Shown here: piece after piece, positions 41,721-49,677 of the stretch
Position numbering within the stretch: the stretch's first letter is position 1
Layout of the letters: each line of letters starts with the position of its first letter
Origin: Massilia sp. IC2-278
GTDB lineage: Bacteria; Pseudomonadota; Gammaproteobacteria; Burkholderiales; Burkholderiaceae_D
Assembly (NCBI RefSeq): GCF_020708045.1
Contig: NZ_JAJFES010000010.1
Location: forward strand, 113,300-177,299
DNA: 64,000 nt
Reading direction: 5' to 3'
Translations under genes and position numbers: made by a program
The notes under the pieces: model-generated
The model's database searches: none
The model's input: only the letters and a program-made list of their open reading frames with translations
What the model was told of the DNA's origin: nothing

Positions 41721-42065
41721 TCTTGCTCACCTTTCTTCGCGCTTCGCGAGTTTGGCGGGTTGGGTTAACCTTCCGCGGCACGGCCTGACCGGTTAGCGGA
41801 TCGCACTTACAAGACATCAAGTTGTGGGGGAAGGACTGTTGTTGCGACAGAGATAAATAACTTCGCTGACTTGGCACAATAGCGGCAGGTATTGTAACGC
41901 AACATCCGGGTGGCATAGGCGCCACTCTTACTTTTTGTGACATGTCGGGCCGATATGCCGCGCCGATACTCTTCTACAAGAGTTCCCACGGCCTTCCCGC
42001 TTTTTTGTTGACCGGCTAAATGATAATCGTTATCATTTGCGTCGTTCACTCAACAGGAAACTTGC
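41721..42065. promoter_or_regulatory. Divergent promoter region between sucA and the Fur-controlled operon
   Basis: A 345-bp gap with no credible gene. The sucA side holds its leader and promoter. The right end holds the Fur box at 42018-42038. GC content falls visibly here compared with the flanking genes. Confidence 0.6.
42018..42038. promoter_or_regulatory. Fur box (perfect 9-bp arms)
   Basis: AAATGATAA, spacer TCG, TTATCATTT. The arms are exact inverted repeats and match the Fur consensus core GATAATGATAATCATTATC closely. It lies 28 bp before the first start codon of the PepSY-DUF2271-DUF4198-ApbE-reductase operon, where bound Fur would block transcription. Confidence 0.9.
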
Positions 42066-42731
42066 ATGTCCGTCCAGAATCCGCCGCGCACCGCAACCGC
42101 ACCTGCCGCCCTTCCCGGCGCAAAACGCGCGCTCTGGCTCAAGCAGCTGCACCAGTGGCACTGGATCAGCTCGGCCATCTGCCTGATGGCCATGCTCCTG
42201 TTCAGCATTACCGGCTTTACCCTGAACCACGCGGCCCAGATCGAATCCAAGCCCCAGGTTACCCGCCTGTCCGGCACGGTGCCGGCCGCCCTGCTGCCCG
42301 AACTGCAGGCCTATGCCGAAGAGCATGCCGACGCCGAGGCGCCGGTCCCGGCGAAGCTGGCCGAGTGGGCGAACGGCGCCTTTCCGGTCGACATCCGCGC
42401 CAGGTCGGCCGAATGGAGCGAGGAAGACGGCTACGTCGCCCTGCCCCGCCCCGGCGGCGACGCCTGGCTGCGCATCGGCGTCGATGGCAAAGCGGAATAC
42501 GAAAAGACCGACCGCGGCTGGATCTCGTGGCTGAACGACATGCACAAGGGCCGCAACACCGGCGCCGTGTGGAGCTGGTTCATCGACATCTTCGCGATTG
42601 CCTGCATCGTCTTTTGCATCACCGGTTTCCTGATCCTGAAGTACCACGCGGCCAACCGGCCGTCGACCTGGCCCGTGATCGGCTTCGGCATCGTCTTGCC
42701 CATCGTCCTCGCGCTGCTGTTCGTCCATTAA
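42066..42731 (+). CDS. PepSY-associated transmembrane protein
   Basis: A 221-residue inner-membrane protein with a helix at about 33-53 (following LWLKQLHQWHWISSAICLMA). A periplasmic PepSY-like domain follows (about 60-165), then two helices at about 172-192 and 200-219. Histidines in LHQWHW and NDMHKGRNTG near the membrane are candidates for heme binding, as in PepSY-TM ferric reductases. First gene of the Fur-controlled operon. The inferred role is electron transfer across the membrane. AGGAAA precedes the ATG. Confidence 0.85.
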   Translation: MSVQNPPRTATAPAALPGAKRALWLKQLHQWHWISSAICLMAMLLFSITGFTLNHAAQIESKPQVTRLSGTVPAALLPELQAYAEEHADAEAPVPAKLAEWANGAFPVDIRARSAEWSEEDGYVALPRPGGDAWLRIGVDGKAEYEKTDRGWISWLNDMHKGRNTGAVWSWFIDIFAIACIVFCITGFLILKYHAANRPSTWPVIGFGIVLPIVLALLFVH

Positions 42732-42776
42732 TAAAAAGCGTTCATTAATTCACCTACTTATATAAGAAGGCACTGC

Positions 42777-43292
42777 ATGAAACTGTCCCCATCGCTCGCC
42801 GCCCTGTCCCTGCCGCTGATCTCCAGCGGCGCGGTGGCCGCCGACCTGTCCGTCAAGTTCGAACTGCCGCAAATGAACGTGGCCGAGTATCACAAGCCGT
42901 ATGTCGCGATCTGGATCGAGCGCGCCGACCAGTCCGTCGCCTCGACCCTGGCGGTGCTGTACGACGTCAAGAAGAAAGACAATGCCGGCGAGAAGTGGGT
43001 GAAGGACATGCGCACCTGGTGGCGCAAGGCCGGCCGCGAAGCGACCTTGCCGATCGACGGCGTCTCCGGCGCCACCCGCGCCGCCGGCAGCCACACCATG
43101 AGCTTCGGCCCTGCCCGCACCGGCATCGACAAGCTGCCGGCCGGCGACTACAAGCTGGTCATCGAAGCGGCGCGCGAAGCAGGCGGCCGCGAACTGGTGC
43201 GCGTGCCCTTCACCCTGCCGGCAAAAGGCAAGGTCGCGGCCAGCGCCAGCGGCAAGGAAGAGCTGGGCGCCGTTTCCATCGAAATCAAATAA
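42777..43292 (+). CDS. DUF2271 periplasmic protein with an ApbE flavinylation motif
   Basis: A 171-residue protein with a signal peptide (MKLSPSLAALSLPLISSGAV, cleavage near AVAA/D). The family signature YHKPYVAIWIERADQSVAS and WVKDMRTWWRK are present. At residues 94-100 it has DGVSGAT, the Dxx(S/T)GA(S/T) motif to which ApbE attaches FMN, probably on Thr100. With an apbE two genes downstream, it is probably a covalently flavinylated periplasmic electron carrier. This function is inferred from motif and context. Confidence 0.86.
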   Translation: MKLSPSLAALSLPLISSGAVAADLSVKFELPQMNVAEYHKPYVAIWIERADQSVASTLAVLYDVKKKDNAGEKWVKDMRTWWRKAGREATLPIDGVSGATRAAGSHTMSFGPARTGIDKLPAGDYKLVIEAAREAGGRELVRVPFTLPAKGKVAASASGKEELGAVSIEIK

Positions 43293-43309
43293 ATAAAACG
43301 GAGTCGAAC

Positions 43310-44137
43310 ATGCAAACCAACCTGATCAAGCACGGCGTCCTTGCCCTGATCCTGGCCGCCACCGCCGGCGCCGCCAGCGCCCACCGTCCCTGGATGGTGC
43401 CCACCTCGACCATGGTCGAAAGCAAGAACGCCTGGGTAACCATCGACGGCGCCGTTTCCGAAGGCCTGTTCGACGTCGACCACATGCCGCTGCGCATGAA
43501 CGGCCTGAGCGTCACCGCCCCGGACGGCACCACCGCGCCGGCGCCGGAAGCCGTGATGGGCAAGATGCGCACCAGCGTCGACATCCCGCTGCCGCAGGAC
43601 GGCACCTACCGCATCGCCCTGGTCAGCACCAACGTGATGGGCAGCTACAAGGTCGGCAACGAGGTGAAGCGCTTCCGCGGCAGCGAGGCCGACTTCAACA
43701 AGCAGGTGCCGGCCGGCGCCACCGAAGTGAAAAAGACCATCACCGTCCAGCGCATCGAAACCTTTGTCTCGGCGAATAAAACCAGCGACGGCGCGCTCAA
43801 ACCCACGAATGCCGGCCTGGAGATGATTCCGCTCTCGAATCCAAACGATTTGCGCAGCGGCGAAACCCTGCGCGTGCGCTTCCTGCTCGACGGCAAGCCG
43901 CTGCCGAAGCTGGACTTCAGCATGGTGCCGGGCGGCGTGCGCTACCGCGGCGTGCTGGGCGAAGTGCGCCACACCACCGATGCCAACGGCGAAGCCACCA
44001 TCAAGCTGCCGGCCCCGAACATGTACTGGGTGAATGCCGTGTATCCGCCGGCGCCGGCCAAGGGCGCGCCGCCATCGGACGCACCGGAAACCCGCCGCTC
44101 GGCCTATACCGGTTCGCTCGAAATCCTGCCGGAATAA
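43310..44137 (+). CDS. DUF4198 periplasmic protein
   Basis: A 275-residue protein with a clear signal peptide ending GAASA/HRPWMVPTST. The mature N-terminal His and the beta-rich body with VDHMPLRMNGL, DGTYRIALVSTNVMGSYKVG and a C-terminal Ig-like repeat (RSGETLRVRFLLDGKPLPKL) are typical of DUF4198. The family is linked to metal uptake, and related proteins bind metal through the exposed N-terminal His. It is the third gene of the iron-regulated operon, 17 bp after DUF2271. Confidence 0.86.
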   Translation: MQTNLIKHGVLALILAATAGAASAHRPWMVPTSTMVESKNAWVTIDGAVSEGLFDVDHMPLRMNGLSVTAPDGTTAPAPEAVMGKMRTSVDIPLPQDGTYRIALVSTNVMGSYKVGNEVKRFRGSEADFNKQVPAGATEVKKTITVQRIETFVSANKTSDGALKPTNAGLEMIPLSNPNDLRSGETLRVRFLLDGKPLPKLDFSMVPGGVRYRGVLGEVRHTTDANGEATIKLPAPNMYWVNAVYPPAPAKGAPPSDAPETRRSAYTGSLEILPE

Positions 44138-44158
44138 GCCTGCCAGAGTACATCCACC

Positions 44159-45223
44159 ATGCTGCACCGGGCGCCGCCGCGCCCGGTTTTCCTGCCACGA
44201 ATGCGCCACGTCCTCGTTCCCCTCGACATTGACCCCACCCCGCCTCCCGCCGCCAGCACCCTGTTCGAGGCGGGCGGCTCGACCATGGGCACAAGCTGGT
44301 CGGCGCGGCTGATGCTGCCCGCCGGCGTGCGCAGCAAGCTGGGCGAGCGGATGCAGGCGGAACTCGACGGCATCGTGGATGAAATGAGCCACTGGCTGCC
44401 GGAGTCCACGCTGGGCCGCTACAACCGCGCCCCGGCCGGCAGCTGGACCGACATCCCGCCGCGCTTCGCCGAAGTCCTCGACTACGCGCTCGGCGTGTTC
44501 GAGGCCAGCGGCGGCGCCTACGATCCCTTCGCCGGCGTCCTGGTCAACCTGTGGGGCTTCGGCCCCGAGCGCCGCTACGACCAGGCCGGCTTCTATGCGC
44601 CGGCGCCAGCCGCCGTGCACGAGGTGCTGGCCCAGCGCGCCGGCCTGCACCCGGAATTCGACCGTGCCGCCGCGCGCCTGCTGCAGCCGGGCGGCGCCCT
44701 GCTCGACCTGTCGTCGGTGGCGAAGGGTTACGCCGTCGACCGCCTGGCGTTTTGCCTGGAACAGCACGGCGTGCGCCATTACGTGGTCGAGATCGGCGGC
44801 GAACTGCGTGGCGCCGGCACCAAACCCGACGGCCAGCCCTGGTGGGTGACACTGGAAGGCGTGCCGGGCGCAAGCAGCGTGGAAACCGTGGCCGCCCTGC
44901 ACGGCATGGCGGTGGCCACCTCGGGCGACTACCGCCGCTATTTCGAACACGGCCTGCATCAACAGGGAGTCCAGCGCGCCTCGCACACCCTCGACCCGCG
45001 CAGCGGCTACCCGATCGCCAACAGCGTCGCATCAAGCACCGTACTCGCTTCCACCTGCATGGCGGCCGACGCCCTCTCCACCACCATCACCGTGCTCGGC
45101 GCCGAGGCCGGCCTCGCCTTTGCCGAGGAACGCGGCCTGGCCGCGCGCCTGCTGCTGCGCCGCGCTCACCACCCGGGCCTGGAAGAAATCACGACAAGCG
45201 CCTGGCGCGCCATGCTGCAATGA
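44159..45223 (+). CDS. apbE: FAD:protein FMN transferase ApbE
   Basis: Attaches FMN covalently to Thr/Ser in target proteins. The 354-residue protein has STMGTSWSARLMLPAG, DPFAGVLVNLWGFGPERRY, LDLSSVAKGYAVDRLAF, GGELRGAGTKPDGQPWWV, HTLDPRSGYPIANSVAS and the metal site ADALSTTITVLGAEAGLAFA. It lacks the lipoprotein signal of many ApbE proteins, so its location is uncertain. A start at MRHVLVPLDID is also possible. The likely substrate is the DUF2271 protein of the same operon. Confidence 0.93.
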   Translation: MLHRAPPRPVFLPRMRHVLVPLDIDPTPPPAASTLFEAGGSTMGTSWSARLMLPAGVRSKLGERMQAELDGIVDEMSHWLPESTLGRYNRAPAGSWTDIPPRFAEVLDYALGVFEASGGAYDPFAGVLVNLWGFGPERRYDQAGFYAPAPAAVHEVLAQRAGLHPEFDRAAARLLQPGGALLDLSSVAKGYAVDRLAFCLEQHGVRHYVVEIGGELRGAGTKPDGQPWWVTLEGVPGASSVETVAALHGMAVATSGDYRRYFEHGLHQQGVQRASHTLDPRSGYPIANSVASSTVLASTCMAADALSTTITVLGAEAGLAFAEERGLAARLLLRRAHHPGLEEITTSAWRAMLQ

Positions 45224-46560
45224 TGACCATCGATCCCATGCGCTGGGGCAGCGCCCTGGCCCTGCTGGCTGCCTACGGCGGCCTGTGCGCCACCCTGCTG
45301 CGCCGCCCGAAAGCCGCGCCCGCTCCTGCGCTCGAAGAAGGCGACTGGCTGGTGGTCTACGCCAGCCAGACCGGCAATGCCGAATACCTGGCCCAGCAGA
45401 CCGCCGCCACCCTGAACACCGGCGGCCTGCAGGCGCGCGCCGTGTGCATCTCCAGCCTCGATCCGGCGGCGCTCACCGGCGCCACGCGCGCCCTGTTCAT
45501 CGCCAGCACCTACGGCGAAGGCGACGCCCCCGATTCCGCCGCGCGTTTTGCCGGCGTGACGATGGGCAGCGACGCCGACCTGTCGCAATTGCACTACGGC
45601 GTGCTGGCCCTGGGCGACAGCAGCTACACGAATTATTGCGGCTTCGGCCGCGCGCTCGATGCCTGGCTGGGCGCGCGCGGCGCCACCCCGCTGTTCGAGC
45701 GCATCGAGGTCGACCGCGCCAACGGCGAGGCGATCGCCAACTGGCAGCACCAGCTCAGCCACCTGGCCGGCACCAGCGACGCGCCGGACTGGGAAGCGCC
45801 GGCCTATGGGCAGTGGCGCATCCTGGAGCGCACGCAGCTGAACCCGGGCAGCATCGGTGCGCCCCTGTACCGCATCGCCCTGGCGCCGCGCGCGGGCGCC
45901 CTGCCCGACTGGGAAGCCGGCGACCTGGTGCAGGTGTGCGCACCGCGCGACCCGGACCTGCCGCGCGAATATTCGATTGCTTCGATCCCGAGCGAAGGCA
46001 AGCTGGAACTGCTGGTGCGCCTGCAGCGCCATGAAGACGGCAGCGCCGGCGCCGCGTCGGGCTGGCTCTGCCTGGATGCCACGCCTGACGACACGGTCGC
46101 CCTGCGCGTGCGCACCCATGCGCGCTTCCGCCTGGGCGAGAACGCGGCGCGTCCGCTGATCCTGGTCGGCAACGGCACCGGCCTGGCCGGCCTGCGCGCC
46201 CACCTGAAGGCGCGGATCGACGCCGGCATGACCGACAACTGGCTGGTCTTCGGCGAGCGCAATGCCGCGCACGACTTCCTGTGCCGCGACGAACTGCTGG
46301 GCTGGCGCGATGGCGGACAACTGGCGCGCCTGGACCTCGCCTTCTCGCGCGACGAAGGCGGCCCGCGCTACGTGCAGCACGTGCTGGCCGAACGCGGCGA
46401 CGAACTGCGCGCCTGGATCGCGCGCGGCGCGGCTGTGTATGTCTGCGGCAGCCTGCAGGGGATGGCGGCGGGCGTGCATGAGGCACTGGAAAGCGCCCTC
46501 GGCACGGAAACGCTCGACGAACTGGCGGCCGAGGGTCGCTACCGGCGCGACGTATATTAG
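45220..46560 (+). CDS. Membrane-anchored flavodoxin/FNR-type reductase (sulfite-reductase flavoprotein-like)
   Basis: A 446-residue diflavin reductase. It has an N-terminal helix (about 8-28, ALALLAAYGGLCATLL) and a flavodoxin domain (YASQTGNAEYLAQQTAATLN, then STYGEGDAPDSAARF). An FAD-binding domain (REYSIASIPSEGKLELLVRL) and an NAD(P)H domain (ILVGNGTGLAGLRAHLK, ending YRRDVY) follow. It probably draws electrons from cytoplasmic NADPH and feeds the PepSY membrane protein. The start overlaps the apbE stop by 4 bp; last gene of the operon. Confidence 0.9.
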   Translation: MMTIDPMRWGSALALLAAYGGLCATLLRRPKAAPAPALEEGDWLVVYASQTGNAEYLAQQTAATLNTGGLQARAVCISSLDPAALTGATRALFIASTYGEGDAPDSAARFAGVTMGSDADLSQLHYGVLALGDSSYTNYCGFGRALDAWLGARGATPLFERIEVDRANGEAIANWQHQLSHLAGTSDAPDWEAPAYGQWRILERTQLNPGSIGAPLYRIALAPRAGALPDWEAGDLVQVCAPRDPDLPREYSIASIPSEGKLELLVRLQRHEDGSAGAASGWLCLDATPDDTVALRVRTHARFRLGENAARPLILVGNGTGLAGLRAHLKARIDAGMTDNWLVFGERNAAHDFLCRDELLGWRDGGQLARLDLAFSRDEGGPRYVQHVLAERGDELRAWIARGAAVYVCGSLQGMAAGVHEALESALGTETLDELAAEGRYRRDVY

Positions 46561-46896
46561 AAGGTTGGCGTACTGTCCCGGTCCGGCTCCGATGCGAATG
46601 CCACGCTTGACAGCTATTCCACATGAATCAGCAGCGGTACCACATTAATACGGTTGCATTGCGGTCTGCCAGCACACCGTAGTGTTCTCGTCTTCGTGGT
46701 GGAATGCCATGTGCGCCTGCTTCAGTTGTAGCGCAGCGAAATCATACTGCCCTGACCACACAACGCCCTCGGTATGCGCTAGACATAACGCATGAAAATG
46801 CGTTGACGCTAATCAAATTACGCGCAGCATCATCACGATAACGTGACCTCTGAACCTTTCAAGTGTTCTACGGCGAAGAGCCATTGGAGGCAATTA
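46561..46896. other. Gap between the Fur operon and the T6SS module
   Basis: 336 bp with lower GC than its surroundings. No gene is supported. A 55-codon open minus-strand stretch (46645 to about 46810) reads protein-like but has no start or family. The vgrG ribosome site GGAGG is at 46886-46890. Confidence 0.5.
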
Positions 46897-49650
46897 ATGG
46901 GTGAAGTCCAGGAAATCGTGGTCGGCGCCGCGCGGTCGGCGTTCAGCGGCGAATCTCAACACAAGCGGCTCATGCGACTCGACTTTCCGTTCAAGGACGG
47001 ACCATCCGCAATCCTCCTGCCTAACAAGCTGCTCGCGCATGAAGAAGTCTCGCGCAGTTTCCGCTTTGACGTCGAGGTCCTGTCGGACGACCCACGCATC
47101 CCGCTGAAAACAATGATGGGGCGAATGGCGACCATTTCCCTGGTGCGTGAAGACGGCTCGCTACGCTACTTCAACGGCTATATCACCGAATTCAGCTTCC
47201 TGCGCAGTGACGGCGGCTTCGCCTTCTACCGGATGCTGCTCGAACCCTGGCTCGCCTTCGCGCGCCTGCGCAAGAACTGCATGTCCTTCCACAACAAGAA
47301 CGTGCTCGAGATCACTCAGGAAACCTTAAGGCATTACAGCCAGGCCGACTGGCACATGGCCAAGGTCGACGACACAAAACTGACGGTTGCCAACCAGTAC
47401 AACGAGACCGACTACAACCACCTGCACCGGCGCTGGGAAGCGCTTGGCCTGCACTACTGGTACGAGCATGCATTCGACGGCCACAAGCTCATGATCTCGG
47501 ACAATAGCTGTCTCGCCCAGCGGATTGACGAGGAGGCTTACGTGATCTCGTTTCACGACCAGGGTGGCTCACGCGAGGACGACGGCATTCACGAGTGGAC
47601 GGCAATCCGGCGTATTGGCTCGGGCAAGACCACGCTCGCTTCGTTCAACTACAAGAACCCTGGGGCACAACGCGTTGAAGCCGCTTCAATGAACCGGCAA
47701 GGCGACGTCTTTCCCTACGAAATCTACGAGGACACCGGCGCGTATGGCTATCGCTTGCACTCGGAAGGCGCACAGTTGGCAGGGCGGCGCATGGACGAAG
47801 CGGAGAAGGATACCCAGTACTTCGAGGCGGCTGGCAACGAACGGTGCGTGCTGCCTGGGCGCACATTCAAACTGGGCGGTCACTTCAGTGCCGAATCGCA
47901 TTCGCGTCGATACGACGCTAAACAGCGCAGCAACATCGGGGACCGCTACTACCTGATCCTGTCTGTCGACCATGAGGTATTCAATAATTACCAGGCGGGC
48001 CTAGGTAAGCCGTCAGAGTATGAAAACCGCTTCACCTGCATCCGCCAGGACATCCGCTGGCGCCCTGGCCGCAACTACGACAGCGAGCCTTGCATCTACA
48101 CAGGGCTGCATACTGCCATTGTCGTCGGGCCGGCAGGCGCCGATATCCACACGGACGGCCTCGGACGCGTCAAGTTGCAGCTTCACTGGGACCGGCTGGG
48201 CAATTACGATGAAAAGAGCTCACCCTGGATCCGGGTATTGAGCCCTGCGGCTGGCAGCGAATTCGGCCAGATCCGCTTGCCGCGCGTCGGCGAGGAAGTC
48301 GCCGTGGTCTACCCCAACGGGAATGTCGATCACCCGCTTGTACTCGGCGCACTTTACAACCAACATCACATGCCGCCGTGGGCGTTGCCTGAACAACAGG
48401 CGCTCGCTGGCTTGCGCAGCCGGGAACTGGGTGGCGCGACGCGCGGCAACCACCTCGTCCTTGACGACACGAAGGAAATGATCCAGGCGCAGCTAAAGAG
48501 CGACCACCTGTGCAGTCAGCTGTCGCTTGGTCACATTTCCCGAATCGAGGACAACGCTGGCCGCAAGGATGCGCGTGGAGAAGGCTGGGAACTGCGCACC
48601 GATGGCCATGGCGTTGCCCGTGCGGCCAAGGGCCTGTTGATCACGACCGAAGCGCGGCCTTCCGCGCGCGGACCGATCAAGGACATGGACGAAACGACGA
48701 AACGGCTAAATGCCGCGCACAAGCTGCACGACGACCAAGCGACAGCCGCGCTGCAGGGCCTGGCCCAGGAAAGCGGACAGCAGCATGATGTGGCCGATGT
48801 GCTGAAAACACAAAGCGACAGTTTGCAGGGCACTGGTGAACAGTTTCCCGAGCTTTCTGCCCCCCACCTCGTCCTGGCGAGCCCGGCCGCGATCGAGACG
48901 ACCTCAGCACAATCAACCCATATCGCGAGCGGTGAACATACGGCCCTGACGACGGGCCGCCATCTCTCGATAGCAACGGGCGAAAGCCTGTTCGCGAGCA
49001 TTAAACAGACTTTCCGCCTGTTTGTTCACAAGGCTGGCATGAAACTGATTGCAGCATCGGGCAAGATCACTGTGCAGGCACATGAGGACGATATCCAGGT
49101 CATCGCGAACAAGGTCCTGTCGCTGATCAGCCAAACCGACTGGATCGATTTGAAGGGAAAAAAGGGCGTTCGCTTGCACGGCCCTGAGTGCATGGTCGAA
49201 ATTACCGACCGCTTGCAAGTCTTCGCGCCCAAGCCGGCGCTATTTCACGGCAACCTCGAAACCCTCGCTTCCCAGAATCGGCCCCAGCCATCGGCCGAGC
49301 ACAAGATCAGCATTGCAGAGCCAAAGACGCCGGATGATCCGAAGCAGCTTCTCTTCATGCTGCAAACCCATTCCGAAAACGGGCGCCCTTTTTCAAACGT
49401 TCCTTACACCCTCTTTAAAAACGGCAGCCAGGTTAACGAAGGCATCACCGACGACCTTGGTCGTATCGCTATCGAGCATACGAGTGGAACGCCGGGCTAT
49501 ACAGTGGAACTTGCGAACGGCGAAAAATTCGAGCTCAAGGCCTGGGAAAAGTTCGATCCAAAAGACAAAGCCTTGTACAGCGAGCAGGTCCTGTCGAACC
49601 AAGGGGCGCGCTCGCTCGATGGCTCGGCGGAAGGCCGCACTTACTCCTGA
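46897..49650 (+). CDS. vgrG: Type VI secretion spike protein VgrG with C-terminal transthyretin-like domain
   Basis: Trimeric spike that tips the T6SS tube and carries effectors. The 917-residue protein starts at MGEVQEIVVG with GGAGG 6 bp upstream. It has the gp27-like domain (about 25-350, LMRLDFPFKDGPSAILLPNK), a gp5-like OB domain (GLGRVKLQLHWDRLGNYDEK, then SSPWIRVLSPAAG) and DUF2345 (about 660-790). A C-terminal TTR-like domain spans about 805-880 (RPFSNVPYTLFKNGSQVNEG, ITDDLGRIAIEHTSGTPGY). TTR tails of this kind dock lipase effectors, and the next gene is a Tle5-type lipase. No T6SS core genes are nearby, so this is an orphan vgrG island. Confidence 0.94.
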   Translation: MGEVQEIVVGAARSAFSGESQHKRLMRLDFPFKDGPSAILLPNKLLAHEEVSRSFRFDVEVLSDDPRIPLKTMMGRMATISLVREDGSLRYFNGYITEFSFLRSDGGFAFYRMLLEPWLAFARLRKNCMSFHNKNVLEITQETLRHYSQADWHMAKVDDTKLTVANQYNETDYNHLHRRWEALGLHYWYEHAFDGHKLMISDNSCLAQRIDEEAYVISFHDQGGSREDDGIHEWTAIRRIGSGKTTLASFNYKNPGAQRVEAASMNRQGDVFPYEIYEDTGAYGYRLHSEGAQLAGRRMDEAEKDTQYFEAAGNERCVLPGRTFKLGGHFSAESHSRRYDAKQRSNIGDRYYLILSVDHEVFNNYQAGLGKPSEYENRFTCIRQDIRWRPGRNYDSEPCIYTGLHTAIVVGPAGADIHTDGLGRVKLQLHWDRLGNYDEKSSPWIRVLSPAAGSEFGQIRLPRVGEEVAVVYPNGNVDHPLVLGALYNQHHMPPWALPEQQALAGLRSRELGGATRGNHLVLDDTKEMIQAQLKSDHLCSQLSLGHISRIEDNAGRKDARGEGWELRTDGHGVARAAKGLLITTEARPSARGPIKDMDETTKRLNAAHKLHDDQATAALQGLAQESGQQHDVADVLKTQSDSLQGTGEQFPELSAPHLVLASPAAIETTSAQSTHIASGEHTALTTGRHLSIATGESLFASIKQTFRLFVHKAGMKLIAASGKITVQAHEDDIQVIANKVLSLISQTDWIDLKGKKGVRLHGPECMVEITDRLQVFAPKPALFHGNLETLASQNRPQPSAEHKISIAEPKTPDDPKQLLFMLQTHSENGRPFSNVPYTLFKNGSQVNEGITDDLGRIAIEHTSGTPGYTVELANGEKFELKAWEKFDPKDKALYSEQVLSNQGARSLDGSAEGRTYS

Positions 49651-49677
49651 ATTGTCAGCAAACACAACGGGAACCTC

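Noticed and set aside
46645..46810. Minus-strand frame before vgrG that reads like a protein tail
   Set aside because: Only about 55 codons, no start codon or ribosome site and no family recognised. A gene remnant is possible but cannot be shown.
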